Origin: Thermothelomyces thermophilus ATCC 42464
Taxonomy: Eukaryota; Ascomycota; Sordariomycetes; Sordariales; Chaetomiaceae
Length of the DNA stretch: 64,000 nt
NCBI RefSeq assembly: GCF_000226095.1
Contig: NC_016477.1
Coordinates: 1,426,001 to 1,490,000, forward strand
Direction of reading: 5' to 3'
Positions 1-12,005 of this stretch are shown piece after piece. The position numbers and the translations under genes are program-made. The notes under the pieces are model-generated. The model saw only the letters and a program-made list of their open reading frames with translations. It did no database searches and had not been told where the DNA came from. The first letter of the stretch is position 1, and each line of letters opens with the position of its first letter.

Positions 1-997
1 CTTTACGTCCTCCCAGTGGAGCCCCTGGAGGGTCTTGACAGTGGGCAGGTTGCTCCAGTAGACGGCATCGACGTGCCAGACGGCGACGGGGCGCATGATG
101 CCGCACAAGCCGTAGCCGAAAAGGCCGATGGAGATGACGGCCAAGACGACGGTGGTGGCGCTGAGCGGCAGGTCGTAGAAGAGGTCCTGGGCGGCGAAGA
201 CCTGGACGCTCGCGGCCGCGTTGGACGCCGACGTGGCCGTGATGGCGCAGATGGCGTGTTCCTTGAGGTTCCAGGGGCCTGGGTTGAGGAAGTTGGCGAG
301 CGTGATCCAGAGCGGAGGTCGGCCCTGGCCCCCCGGCTCTCTCCATCTCGCCAGGAGCCTGTCGCCACGCGGCAGGAGGGCGGCCCAGCCGTTGCCCAGG
401 AAGTAGGCGATGAGGACAATGAAGGTGCCCTGGATGGTGATGGCGGTGGGTTTGAACTGGAGAGAGGGAGAAGGGCAGCTGGTTAGCAGGTGCTTTACTT
501 CGGTATTCGCGTCTGTAATTAATTCTATATGTGATTCTCAGGGGTAGGGATAGGGTAAGGTAGGTAGACAACATAGGTAGGTTTTGCCAAGTAATAGATG
601 GCTTCGATTAAAACTCAAAAAAAAAAAAAAATAAAATAAAAATAAAAAGAAGAATACTTGCCGTGTAGATCTGGTACATGACGGCCTGAAACGCCGACAG
701 GATGGTGGCGAGCAGGATGCTGCGGAAGGTCAGGGCCTGTCCTCCGTCGTCCCTCAGGGAGAGCAGATGAACGGCCGCATCGGCGCCGGTGACGATGATG
801 GCATCGTCGCTGGCATCGTCCTTGCTCTGGCTGCTTTCCTTATCGTAGGTAGGTGGAATCGCATCGATCTCGGGCGACTCAGGCGCGCCCTCCTTGGTCT
901 TGGTGATATTAGTCGTCTTCTCGCTGATGTCCTCGGCCTCACCCGGCCGGGCCACCTCGGCGACGGCGGCGGTGTTATCGGCAGCAAGGGCTGTCAT
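1..997 (-). CDS. Oligopeptide transporter, OPT family (N-terminal part, cut by window edge)
   Basis: Proton-coupled oligopeptide (or siderophore/metal-peptide) uptake carrier of the OPT superfamily, expected in the plasma or an internal membrane. Exon 1 (997-662) encodes 112 residues: an acidic, low-complexity cytosolic tail, then the first membrane helix ending QAVMYQIYT. Exon 2 starts at 456 with FKPTAITIQGTFIVLIAYF and continues with NPGPWNLKEHAICAIT, both typical of the OPT family, followed by another helix and PVAVWHVDAVYWSN, and is still open at base 1. The intron (457-661) must begin with GC rather than GT to keep YQIYT-FKPT intact; GC followed by AAGT is the usual form of a GC-AG intron. 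Roughly 265 residues of an expected 700-900 lie in the window. The start is the first in-frame ATG. The exact substrate cannot be told. Confidence 0.9.
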
Positions 998-3900
998 GAT
1001 CGGCAGCGCCTTTGGTGTTTAAACAAAACGCCTTTGGTCAGTCTGCCTTCAGCCTCAGGTCTTCAGCAGAGCGTGGCGCCTTATCAACTAGCTGAAGTAG
1101 GCAAGGAGATGAGATGATCGACGTGGGCGCGACAGAGTGCACATGCACATGTGAGCAGCAGCAACGCAGCAGAAAGGGACCACGGCCGCAGCACTGAAAC
1201 ACTGCGCTGGGACCGGAGATTCCTTATATGAGAATGCTGCATCGTGCATTTGATAGGAGTTATCTCAACCGGTGCGAGGGGGCGCGAACGGCCCAACCGG
1301 TGATGCAATCGGCCCCAAAACTTGTGCTACGACTCTGCTCTTATTTCCATTCGCGAGTTGGTGGTCGCAACGGGCCCAACTTCTACGGTTGGAGCCGACC
1401 TTCCTATTGAGGCATGTGCGTTGTGGTTTGAACAAGGGAACTCTTCCCTCAACCGGCAGATTTCCAATTGGGCGCCCCCGACAGACCCTCCGAAACCCCC
1501 CCGTTCAGGAATGATAAAGGAGAAAGAAGGAAACGAAAGAAAAGAACTCTGAGGAGGAAAACAAGTAAAAAAAAGGAAAGGGAAAAAAGAAGGGAGAAAG
1601 AAGGGAGATAGAAAACTTTCCCGTTATTTATTTATTTATTTATTTTGCTTGCACCGACAGAGTAATTAACCAGTTTTACGGCTTTCCACCTATAACCGCC
1701 CCAGCATGGCAGCACTCCTACGGAATATCCCGTGCAATGGTCCCCATTCTAGCCTGTAATTACTGTCCCGTATGTAAGGCATGTATAATTAGTGCATATG
1801 TGTCGTACTGACATCCCGTTTGTATGTACATACATATCGATTTCCCAAGGGCGTGGCTGCTTCATGTTACCACCTTCCTAACCCCACGTAGGCACCTTGC
1901 AGCCATCCTTCCCGCTGATTCGACCGAGCTATGTCAATTTGCCTTACTGCCTATTTCGGTGTCTCGCCACGCTGTGGTTGGTGAGACCCTCGCAGAGCCA
2001 ACAGCTCATGACTGGGTGTACGGAGTATGTACGGAGCAATCCAAGGGAACAATGGTGGAATTCTAGCGTGGTATGTACTGTGCTCGCCGCCAATGATGTT
2101 TGATGCAATTAGGGCGGGACCCACGTACATATGTAACTGCACCACGATAAGTTTATCTTCCAGAAAATGTGCACCATACTCCGTACATACATACAGTACG
2201 GCAACACCTGAAGCAGCCGCCGTGGTTCTGCTTTAAGTTGCCTCCTACGCTAGGCACCGGAGTCTTGAGACCGCAGGCAGAGGGAAAGGAAAGCATCGAG
2301 GATCACCAGATCGTGCTAGCTCCCGAAAAACATGTCTCGGAAAGTGCCATCCCGTCTTCAAATTCCTCTTTCCCGTCCCACTTGCCCCCCACAAGCCCCC
2401 CACAAGCCCATCTAAGCAAGACCTCAATGTATCGGGGAGTCGCTACCGAGTAGTTTCTAGCACTGGCATGCTCCAGTGACTCTTTTAGCTGAGCAAATGC
2501 TCTCTTCACGGGAGACTCGGGGCTGGATCTAAATCGTCTGAGCGAAAACTATTCTAAACGGGTGCTCTTATTAAGTCCTTACTCATTGATGTACTATTCG
2601 TAGCTTATTGTGTAATAGTCATGTGTACTGCTGAGCGACTTGGCAGAACCTTGTTCTTAACACAAAGCTGCCGTCATATCATTTCAAGACAAGTCCCAAA
2701 CTTGCTGACAAGTTCATGCCCATACTCATGCCCGTTGTGGTCTCCGGTGTCGGCGGCCAGTCTTTGAGTCTTCCCGCGGTCCTAATTTGAGCACATGCAT
2801 CCTAAACCCAAACAATGTTCTCTTCGTTCTTTCTTTACAAATGTGATCGGTTCGTCAATGTTTGCATCCGTACTGAAGTGCGTACACACGCAGAATTAAT
2901 CTATGCTCCGACTTGGCACTAGGCCGAAGCATACCGACTTGAAACCTGTGTATCTGCTGAGGCAAAGTAGCTAGGCCATCCCGGGCACATGTATCTACAT
3001 CCGCGTAGCCTCGCACCGTACAACATATGCGAGACACATTGAATCGAGCGGTGATAGGGTTATAGTGAGCGAATCAATACACAACCCTGGTGTGATGATG
3101 TCAAATATGTCCATGCACTGTTAACACACTCGTTAGACGTATCTAGGTATGTTCGGCATATAACGTTCCATAGTACAGAGTAATTAAGCAAGCTCTATAC
3201 CACACGAGCTCCTCCAATGAGCATTCGGTGGAACACGTACCCGGTACCACAGCTAATCACAAGCTCGGTTAGGTAAGACCATCGTGGATGGAGGTGAGGC
3301 GCCAAACTAGGTAATTGGCATGTATGTACGGACTACTGTGTACTGTACATACAGTACTACGCAGTACTAACATGTCCTCTCCAGACAACGTGCTAGCCCG
3401 GAATGGCATACTTGTAACTTGATGTGGCATGACTAACGGGAAGCCCATCTCGCTCCACTCTGCTGGCTGAAGAATAAAGGTGAACACTCCGATTGGTCTC
3501 CAACCTAGCAAGCCAAGAACAGACTATATATGTACTGTATATATATACAGATGGACTACACGATGGGCCTATACTTGACTGAATTGAATGATCACTACCT
3601 AACCTATAGACGTAGTTTGCGTACTAGGCAGGCTGGGGGGCTTTGGGAGTTTGTTGATTCAAAATATCATCTATGAAGTACAGAGCCACCGTCTATTAAA
3701 TCGCCCTCCTACTTAGGTCGGGTGAGTATGTGCATGCAAACATAAAGTACATACGTTATACACATATTCAACTTAAAACTAGTACCATCCCCCTTTCTTT
3801 AAATGCCGTCAGCACTGGCAGCTCCGTTACAGCCCAGAGTTTTCAATTTTGATCAGAAAACCCGACTTCCCCTTTTTGGTTCCTCAAGCTTTGCAGAGTA

Positions 3901-4340
3901 TCTGTTCTGTTCCAGCTCGACTCGCCTCCTGCGATCACCACCTTTTTTTTTTTTTATTTTCCAGATTTCTGGAAGTTTTCGTCCAAAGACCCGGGCGGTA
4001 TCTGGATCGACGGATAATCTGGGCTCCCGCAGACATGTCAGACGCCGGAGGAATTCAAGCCGACGACGCGCTGTCGCGTCGGCGCGGCGTCCCTGTACAA
4101 TACTAGCGTACTTTGTAGTTAATTAGTGCACTTGTAGTTGCACAGTCATGCGCAGAACTAACCAATGCGCCCTCGGTCGCATTCAATACCCTATGTACTC
4201 CGTAGTGTAACTAGTAATTTCAGCAAGCTTCCCCCTCCCCCCCCCCCCCCCAAAACAACAAATCTCAACCAGCTTTGCCCACAGTCCCGACTGTCTCCAT
4301 CGTGTACATACTATACATCCGTGCACAGCCCCAGAAAGAG
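998..4340. other. Gene-free stretch between OPT and the GPI-protein gene
   Basis: No reading frame here has coding character or a recognisable domain. It holds the divergent upstream regions of the OPT gene and the cysteine-rich protein gene, a TTTA microsatellite near 1,623-1,648, several GTAC/TACATAC-rich short palindromes, three exact copies of the 9-mer TACTCCGTA or its complement (2,019; 2,177; 4,196), a T-run near 3,942 and a C-run near 4,238-4,252. Confidence 0.6.
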
Positions 4341-5531
4341 ATGGTCGAGATGCGCCTGTCAGCGGTTGTATGCTGCTCCCTCGCGGCCGGCGTAGCGAGC
4401 GCTTCGCGGCAGGGAATGGCGCTGATCCCCGGGTCCTCCTCCCGCGGCTTCGGGCTGCTGGCTCGGCAGAACCCCTTCTGCACCACGGAGAGCACCTGCG
4501 CCGAGTGCTTCGGCGAGGGCTACGTTGTCTGCGACGACATTGGGTGCTTCAATCCGGACGAGTACGACCAATGCTGTGCCGGCGCCGGTAAGTTCGCGGG
4601 TGACTGTTTGGGGGGGGGGGGGGGGGGGGCGACAACATAACTCCACAGATCGTCATACCCGAGACGAACGCTCTTAAGCTTCTCCATCCCCCTTATCCCC
4701 AAAATTCTTGTACATACATACAAACGCGGGATGGCCCGACGCGAAGCGCTAACTCTATGATTTTTGTTTTCAGTGATCTGCGTCGGCAAGGATAACAGCT
4801 GCTGCAAGGGTTGGGTACGTGAGATTCCTCCGTGTCTGACATGACTACCTCTTTAACTAGTTACGCTGTTGATCCAGGCCCAGGGCGGATGGAGAGGGAG
4901 GGAAGGGCCGGCGTCATGCCTCGTTTGAGACGCTGCTAACCTCGTCGTGCTGCACACAAACAGGGCGGACCGGGAGTGACGGGCAAGGCCGGCGTCCCCA
5001 CCGGCACCACGCCGGCGACGGCGACGCCGACCGACGCCGACGCCGACACCGGGTCGTACAGCTCCTACCGCGACGACACGGGCGAGGAGTGCTGCCAGCG
5101 GGCGCCCAACCCCCCCTTGCACTGGTGCTCGGGCAACTTCCCCAACTTCCGCTGCTACAACCCCAAGAACCAGTTCTGCTGCACCAACGGCAAGGTCTGC
5201 GACGAGAAGGACTGCTGTGCGCTCTTTGTACGTGTGTGGCTGGGATGATCGGACTAGAACCGTCGTGTGGCTGACGCTTCTCGCTCAGAACGAGTCGACT
5301 ACCCACCCCTGGTCTTCGGCCCGCTCCTCCACCGCTGGCCCCTCCTCCTCCTCCTCCTCTTCTTCCTCCCCCGCTACAGGCACGGTTACTCAGGCGCCAA
5401 CGTCTGCCACGGCGGCTGCCACTGCTGACTCCTCGTCGACGTCAACGACAAGCACCGGCGCAGGTTCCGTATCCGGACCGAGTTACATTGCTCTTGGGCT
5501 CGCTGCTCTGGGTCTCGCCCTGTCCTACTGA
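4341..5531 (+). CDS. Secreted, cysteine-rich, GPI-anchored protein of unknown function
   Basis: Four exons: 4341-4587, 4774-4814, 4964-5227 and 5289-5531, giving 263 residues. Donors are GTAAGT, GTACGT and GTACGT; branch-like GCTAAC or GCTGAC sites precede the acceptors, and every junction keeps frame. The start at 4341 lies 3 codons upstream of a second ATG; MRLSAVVCCSLAAGVASA is a clear signal peptide. The mature part has two cysteine-rich modules (about residues 43-96 and 130-172) with paired CC motifs, separated by a Thr/Ala/Asp-rich linker. Then come a Ser-run, a Ser/Thr-rich stalk and a final hydrophobic tail (SYIALGLAALGLALSY) with small residues before it, the pattern of a GPI-anchor signal. 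Expected at the cell surface or wall. I do not recognise the cysteine pattern as CFEM or CBM18, so no function is assigned. Confidence 0.8.
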
Positions 5532-5787
5532 GAGAGTCGTGTTGATAGTGGTTGGGTCTCCACCTGTGCCGACGTGATATCGGACCTGTAGATGATGGGA
5601 GCATACATGGTTGCGTCCAGTATACAATGTTGTGTAATAATATATCATGGAACCTCCGGTCATGCAAAAAATAACCCGTCGTCAGACACTTTGTGGTTAT
5701 GATGTTGTAGGTTTAAAGACAGAAAGGAAAGAAGGGAGATAGAAAGAGAGAAGGGAAAAAAAAACTTGTCCCGGCACGGCTCTCCTC

Positions 5788-8553
5788 TCACGCTGCTGCT
5801 GTCCCTGCTGGCCGATCCTTGCTCATGAGCTGAACCGTCTCTTCGCCCTCGGGACGAGCATTCCCCTCCTGCGGTTTGTCCTCGCCTCCAGCCGCCACGG
5901 CGACCGGCCCGCCTGGGCCCTTGCTGCCGACGACCACCATCTTGGTTCCCAGCGTCTTGACCCACTCGTTGGTGCCCCTGAGCGTGGCCGCCTTTTCGGG
6001 CCAGAGGAAGCTGCCCAGGATCCGGCCGGGGGACGTGGCATCCAACAGCCAACGCATCTTGGCCGGGCCCGTCCGTCTCATCGCTGTCAGCGCCAGCCAA
6101 GTGCACAAGACGCCCGCCGCCAGCACCAGTACGACGATCGCCGGCGCCATGTACGGCAGCTGGTACCGCACCCGCAGCCGGTACACCGTCACGGGAACCA
6201 CCGCCCCCACGTCCTGTGAGCCGTTGCCATCACCATTCCAATCATCATCACCATCCCTCTTCCTCACCCGATTCCCGCTTTCTCCCTCGCCCTCTCCCAG
6301 GGCCGCTGGGTCGTCAAGCCCCCAGCCTTTGGTGCCAACGACCGAGTTGGCAGCGATGTCGGTCCAGAGGAGACGGAGAAGGTGGGCGGTGCCGGCCTCA
6401 GAGCTGGTGAGGTTGCGCCACTTGCTGTACATGGCGAGTGAGGTGAGGCCCGAGTAGTCGCCATAGAGGGAGTAGAGGCCGGAGCCCGGGCGAGCGACGC
6501 CGAAGGCGTTCTGCAGGGCGAGAGCGTAGAAATCGACGCCGGGCAGGTTCTGCCCCGGGCGGTTGGCCACGTAGTCGAGCCCGTTGGCCAGAGGCGAGTC
6601 GATCGAGTTGACCAGGCCCGGCAGGCGCAGCCAGGGCTGCCGCACCGTGCTGAGGTTGTTCCCGAGCGCCGGCGGTGCCGACTCCGGGAGAAGGCCCCAG
6701 AGCGGCTGGGAGTCCCTGATCATGTATTCGCGCGGCATGGCCTCGACGGCCCAGACCGGGTGCTCGGCCGGGGAGGCGTACGTCTTGGGTTGGGCGGCGG
6801 TCACGCGGAGGCCGGCGAGACCCGAGCCGTTGTGCCGGAAGGTGACGGTGCGAATGGTGGCGCGCACCGAGGCGGCGCAGCTGTAGACGGGGACGGTCCA
6901 GTTGGATAGCGGCTGCGGGCTTAGCTCGTCGCCACCGTCCGTCCGGTAGGCCGCCCCGTACACGAGCCCGCACCCGACCAGGCTGCTGTTGATGTTGGCC
7001 GGGCTAGCGCCGGCCACACCCCCGCACAGCTCGGCTGTTGTTTTCGTACGGTGTTGTCCACCACGGGTCAGGCCACTGGTCTCTAGCTGGAAAGGGGGGG
7101 AGAGTCAAACTAGAACTCACAGACAAAGTCAAACTGGTCCACGGTGACCCTGGGCCGCTTGCCAGCCGAGGTGGACCCGAGATCGAGGTACTCTCCGAAC
7201 TGAAGGTTGGACCGGACGGACTGGAAGTCTACAAAGAATGCTGTCTCGGTACCGGCGGTTGTGTTTGTGTTATTCTTGGGGACGTCAATGCCAGAATCAT
7301 CGGCCAGAAGCCTCATCCCCGGGGTCACGTCGAGGCGTGTGATATTGTTGGGGTCGAGGTCGGTGGCGTTGAAATGAGCCAGGGTCAGGAAGTTGTTGGC
7401 CCAGGCAGCCTTGTATGCCCTCTCCCTCAGATCCACGGGGCCCTGACCATTCCCATGGGAGGGGAGTGAGAGGTCCGGGCTTGTACGGGACAGGGCGGAG
7501 AAGCCGCCGTGGTCGGTCAGAGACAGGTGCCTCGGCTCGAGCCGCCGCGAGTAGGTGGTGTCGACGAGCTGGAAGTCGAAGGTCAGGTTCAAGTTGACGC
7601 ACTGTGCCTCCGGCTCTATGAACAAGATGTCTTCGGACCACGTGCTGCCGTACTCGTAAGCCGTGGCCGGGGCCGTATGATTGCGAAAGCCGATGCCTCC
7701 GTCCTTAGCGTCTACTATGAGGCCGTCGACTAGCTGGATAGTAGGGTCCAGGACCAAGATGCCAGTCTGGCGGTATCCCGACTGCATATACCGTGACCAT
7801 TCGCCGTAAGGATCTGAAGTGTTGATCTGGTTCCTCCACTGAATGTCGAAGATGCTTGACACCGACTCGTTGACCTGCCGAGCCCCTTCCCTGAACGTGG
7901 ACCTCCAGATCTCTGGGATGGCCCGGCCAAACTGCGACGTGCATACCTCGGCAAGCCCTTGTCGCGTACATGTGGTGTTTCCCCACGACCCCGGGCAGGG
8001 GCGGCTAGATCCGCAGGATCTCGAGAAAGGCCCCGAAAGGCGAGCATGGGTTGCGTATCCAAAAGGTGACTCGTCCTTGACGAACTCGAACCGTGCTAGC
8101 TCGCGGTCTCCTGGCTCAATGGACTGGTACAGCCCCAGTGGGGTGACGATGGCCGCTACCGAGATCAGCAGCATCGTCACAGTCTGGAGTGTGAGTCCGT
8201 TGCTGATCCTCCGCCGAACGCCATGCCGGGCGGCTGTGTCGTTCTGCAGGATCGTCGGCCATGGGGAAGACTGCAGGGACCGTCCAAGAACCGACCAGGT
8301 GACCGCCGTGTTCTCCTCTCGCACAAATCCGACCAGCGCTGCCGGGAAGATGAGAGACAGCAGCTGTTGCACTAGTGGTGAACACCATCGGTTCCCGTCA
8401 GCAAATCAAGTCCACACTATGAAAATGGGGTCAAGTCCCGAGTCTCTCCAGATTGAACCCAGCCACACAATGCCCAGAGAGAGGAGCCATCGACGTACGG
8501 ATGAAGACGCCGGCGGCGATGAGGCCTGAGGCCTCAGCGACTGTGAGCTCCAT
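5788..8553 (-). CDS. Large fungal membrane protein of unknown function
   Basis: Three exons (8553-8499, 7034-5788 last, 8371-7121 in between) give 850 residues in frame. Introns are 8372-8498 (GTACGT, GCTGAC branch, CTAG) and 7035-7120 (GTGAGT, CCTGAC branch about 27 bases before ACAACAG). Exon 1 starts MELTVAEASGLIAAGVFI and joins to a hydrophobic LQQLLSLIFPAALVGF. A second helix (TVTMLLISVAAIVTPLGLY) follows near residue 90. A long extracytosolic-looking segment with many N-x-S/T sites and scattered cysteines fills about 110-720, and a late helix (MAPAIVVLVLAAGVLCTWLAL) precedes a basic, then low-complexity tail. This architecture recurs in multi-copy filamentous-fungal protein families without assigned function. 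An alternative acceptor inside the second intron opens another frame but soon stops, so it was not used. Confidence 0.75.
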
Positions 8554-9308
8554 CGTTTCGGCGGCGAATGGTGAGGATCATCATGATGGGACGCGATCGG
8601 CCGCGCGCCTTCATTAATTACTTGGTACACTAGCTTGTAAGGGCTGAGCGCAGGGTAACATTGACATGCCGCCAATGAATATTGCCGGGACCCTGATGCA
8701 AGCCACAAAAGTTCCCCCGTCTTACTCGCGCTGACTATCTTTCCATGCCAAGCCCACACGTGCAGCCTGCAAGGAATGAAATGGGTAGGACTGTGGCAGA
8801 TGTGATCCACGACTACCTCGTGCCCTAGGCTTTTTCATACATAAAGTCGAAAGAGCTGCAAGACTTTTACAAGATATCGTGCACAGTATGTTTTCGTCGG
8901 TTCGTTGCGGAGAGCATGAGGAACTCGAGAGTACCGTGTAAGTCGGGCGTCTAAAATCAAGCCGACATATAAAATTAGGAGACGAAACAGTGTTCCCATC
9001 CGAGGCAGGATAATCATATGAAGGTCTGCCTCTGTTTCATATCTTATCGGCGGTCGTAAACTGGTGGTCGTGAACTCCCCTTGACGTAAGCTGAAGGTCC
9101 GTAGCCAGATATCGAACAAACTAGCGAGGTGTTGCCTGCTCTCTGAGATCCCTTTTGAAAACAAGGTCGGTGCCTCAAATATAGTATGCTGAAGCGTTGA
9201 TTAGGTCCATCCAGCAGTTCCTGGGGTTGACAATCTTCGGATCAGCTTACTTGAACCACCTCGACAGGCCTTGCTGTGCATGTACCAAAGCCGTGGCCCA
9301 TACCTCCC
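8554..9308. other. Intergenic stretch
   Basis: Upstream of the membrane-protein gene and downstream of the F-box gene. A 109-codon minus-strand frame at 8,835-9,164 has no recognisable motif and uneven composition; I treat it as chance. Nothing else is seen. Confidence 0.5.
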
Positions 9309-9917
9309 TCAGCCCGAATCAAGACAATGACGAACTTTCCGTGGCGGGTGCACACGCCCGCAGCGCGCACAAGGAATATACCGCCATGCCTTTGTGAGCC
9401 CAAGCATGCTCCCAGGGCCAGAACGGCCATCAAAACGGCGGCAAGGACAGCTGCAGCAACCGCAGCTTCGCCGCCTGACGCCCGTTCCACCCGGTAACAC
9501 ACTGTCCCTGGCGACAAGCCTCCCCAGCTCTCGCCGCTGCTCTGCCCCCAGCGTCCAGGGCCGGCGGACCGGCCAGGGTAGCGGCCCTTGCAGCTGGCTG
9601 GAGAAGAGACGGGGATAGAACGCAGGGAGGGCGGCGAGGAAGATGCGGCAGGTACGGCGGAGGAGCTCCAGGGCTGTCGGTTCGAGAACCTCGAGTATTA
9701 GGAGGAGAATGTCGCTGGGGAGAGCGAGGAGGGGTGAGTCATGCTGGTGCGTGTCGGGTTGGTGACAAGCACGGCACGGAAGCAGGACTTTTTGACTCCC
9801 GACAGGGCTCGGGTTTGGACGTGGTAGTTGTAGTGATGTAGGTGCGTGGGCAAGGTCGTGGGGGCTGTCCGTCTTTTGTAGGTGGTAAGGAACGTCTCGA
9901 ATCGGATCGGCCGACAT
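9309..9917 (-). CDS. F-box domain protein
   Basis: Single-exon 202-residue protein. The F-box lies at about residues 63-100 (LLALPSDILLLILEVLEPTA, then LELLRRTCRIFLAAL), the leucine/proline pattern that binds Skp1. F-box proteins are the substrate-recognition subunits of SCF ubiquitin ligases. The C-terminal part carries a CxxC-like IPCARCGRVHPPRK segment, a feature of the fungal F-box subfamily that keeps this short cysteine motif after the F-box. The arginine- and cysteine-rich middle (about 150-175) is of low complexity. The start is the first ATG and its context (CCGACATG on the coding complement: GTCATGTC) is ordinary. The substrate is unknown. A short extra 3' exon cannot be excluded, because family members often run on after this motif. 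Confidence 0.8.
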   Translation of the reverse strand: MSADPIRDVPYHLQKTDSPHDLAHAPTSLQLPRPNPSPVGSQKVLLPCRACHQPDTHQHDSPLLALPSDILLLILEVLEPTALELLRRTCRIFLAALPAFYPRLFSSQLQGPLPWPVRRPWTLGAEQRRELGRLVARDSVLPGGTGVRRRSCGCCSCPCRRFDGRSGPGSMLGLTKAWRYIPCARCGRVHPPRKVRHCLDSG

Positions 9918-12005
9918 GACGCATCGGATGTGATATCCATGGGAGACTGCAGCAGTTCAAGATGTGGCGGGCTAAACTTTGGATGGGATCTCGTGAATCA
10001 GAGAAGATTGCCATTCTGGAGGGACCGAGATCAGTCAACTGCATCGTGAAAGGCTGTTTAAGCTCGCAGTTAGGGAGCCGTACGAGTCATCATTTTTGGG
10101 GGCGCGGGTCTCTCGGGCACCCGGAATGCTTTTACATGCTGTCGAGATGCATTGATGCAGGAGATGCAGGGCCGATGCAGGTGTGCAGGCAGATCAATGG
10201 GAGCTTCGACTGATGGTGCTGTCTTCTCCATCGCCCACTGTCACGGAATCAGGCGCAAGATCGAAGGCGCGATGGTTAAGATGATGGATGCCCCGCACGA
10301 TAAGTTTTCTCTGGGAGTTTGGAGGTTGATGTGGGAAGACTTCCTGCCGTGACGAGAAGAATGCGGAGTCACTTTCCTGAGGAACATGCAAAGTTGAGCC
10401 ATGACCTCTTCAGAGATGGAAAGTGGACTTGGACCATGGTTCTTGTGGAAACTACTCCAAGCATCCCACGGCCAACCGCGCTCGCAATCTGAACTACACC
10501 GCATCTGGCCGTATTCACGTTGGTCTTCTAGTTACCACAGATTTGGATTCAATCCCGTATTTAGTAACCGCCCAGGCGTGTGCCGCCACACCAGAGGAAT
10601 TAAGGGTGCAGTTCAAACGGCACCCCATGTTGACTAGGGAGTTCTTGCCGGGACCAACAACTCTTATGTCAACCCAGCATGTGAGTGTGCCCCCTCATGA
10701 GGTATCATTCTGAGCTCCAATTGATTTGTATACTTCGTACCTGGCTTGCCAATACAATGTCAGCCTTCAACTCACCGGTTCAGACTCTCAGAAGTTGAGA
10801 GATGTGGTCCCGTCATCATAGAGTCACTCCTAAGTAATGGCACTGGCACGCAAAGGACATGAATGAAAGGAGCCAAACCGGAAACGGATGCGATTGACAT
10901 GAAACATGCGGTTTGCAGAGTCTTAAATAATCCGTACTCAACTGCTCTTGCGGAGGAGCCTGGTATTCAAAGGCACTGCCACCTTCCGCAGTTTCTGAAG
11001 TTCACAGGCCTGGGTGCAGCAAAACTTCCACCCTGACAAGTGCTGGCTTCACCTTTCAGTTTTAGGGGACATGGGAGGGGGAGGGTGATCCATTTCTCGG
11101 AAGACCTCATGAGTTTGGATGATGAATTACTCAATAGGATTGGTCCCTCGGGCCGGCGGGTCTTGGCTGCCTGCTACTTCAGTTGCTCCAACTCCTGGGG
11201 ACTCTTGTTGAGGTTGCAGAAACACGCGATCCGCCGTCCGGATCTACGGAATACGGATGACACACAAGCTGCAGGTCGTTGCTGCCCCGCAAACTGCATG
11301 GGTCCCCGCAACCTATCAGGCGCGGGGCATTTGCATGACCCGAGGTGGGTCATCGTCCGCCAGTCTGGTGCATAACTGCCAGCGGCCCATTGGCTGAGAG
11401 AACCTGGAAGGTCCCGGAAATTGCCGAATTCCCTCCACGCAGCTGCATGGCAGCCTTCCTTCCTCGACGTCAGAGCGCCTCTTTGGACTCGAAAAGAAGC
11501 CGGCCTGCGCGCAATATCTGCAACTTGACCCCGATCCGATTTCGACTCGGTACACATCGCAACTTATAACGATCAAAGTCGCCTACACTAGCAGTTCACT
11601 ACCAGACACCCGGAGAGCTTGCGATATCAAAAGTCAAACCAAACGAAGGATCTGGAGACGGGAGAAAAGGCCGATCGAACGGGGCCGGCAGAAACTAGCG
11701 CCTAAAGAAGCAACGGCATTACAGCAGGGGCCCGAAGCGAACAACGCCCCTGAGAAACGCTTAACTATCCTCAGCAGGACGAGAACAAAGTAATCCGTAC
11801 TACCCTTGAAAACAACCTCCCGAGCGATACCGACAACCCGTCAATCGTTGCAAACACCGAGCGTGCGCTGAGTTCTACGAACCATCGACGGAGCATTCGA
11901 CCGCGCGTCGATCAAGAACACACCTCGCATTTGGTGCTTCCTGCCTACACTACGATAGCACCGATCCGCTCGTCTCGCGCCCGCGCCGAGAGGCCTCAGG
12001 TCAAG
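9918..12005. other. Gene-free stretch and long upstream region
   Basis: About 2.1 kb between the divergent F-box gene and the small plus-strand gene. All frames are short and without motifs. The last 400 bases before 12,006 are A/C-rich with few ATGs, as expected of a long transcript leader. No RNA gene or transposon ends are recognised. Confidence 0.5.

Noticed and set aside
8835-9164. 109-codon minus-strand frame
   Set aside because: No motif, no signal or hydrophobic pattern, and it lies in ordinary intergenic DNA.
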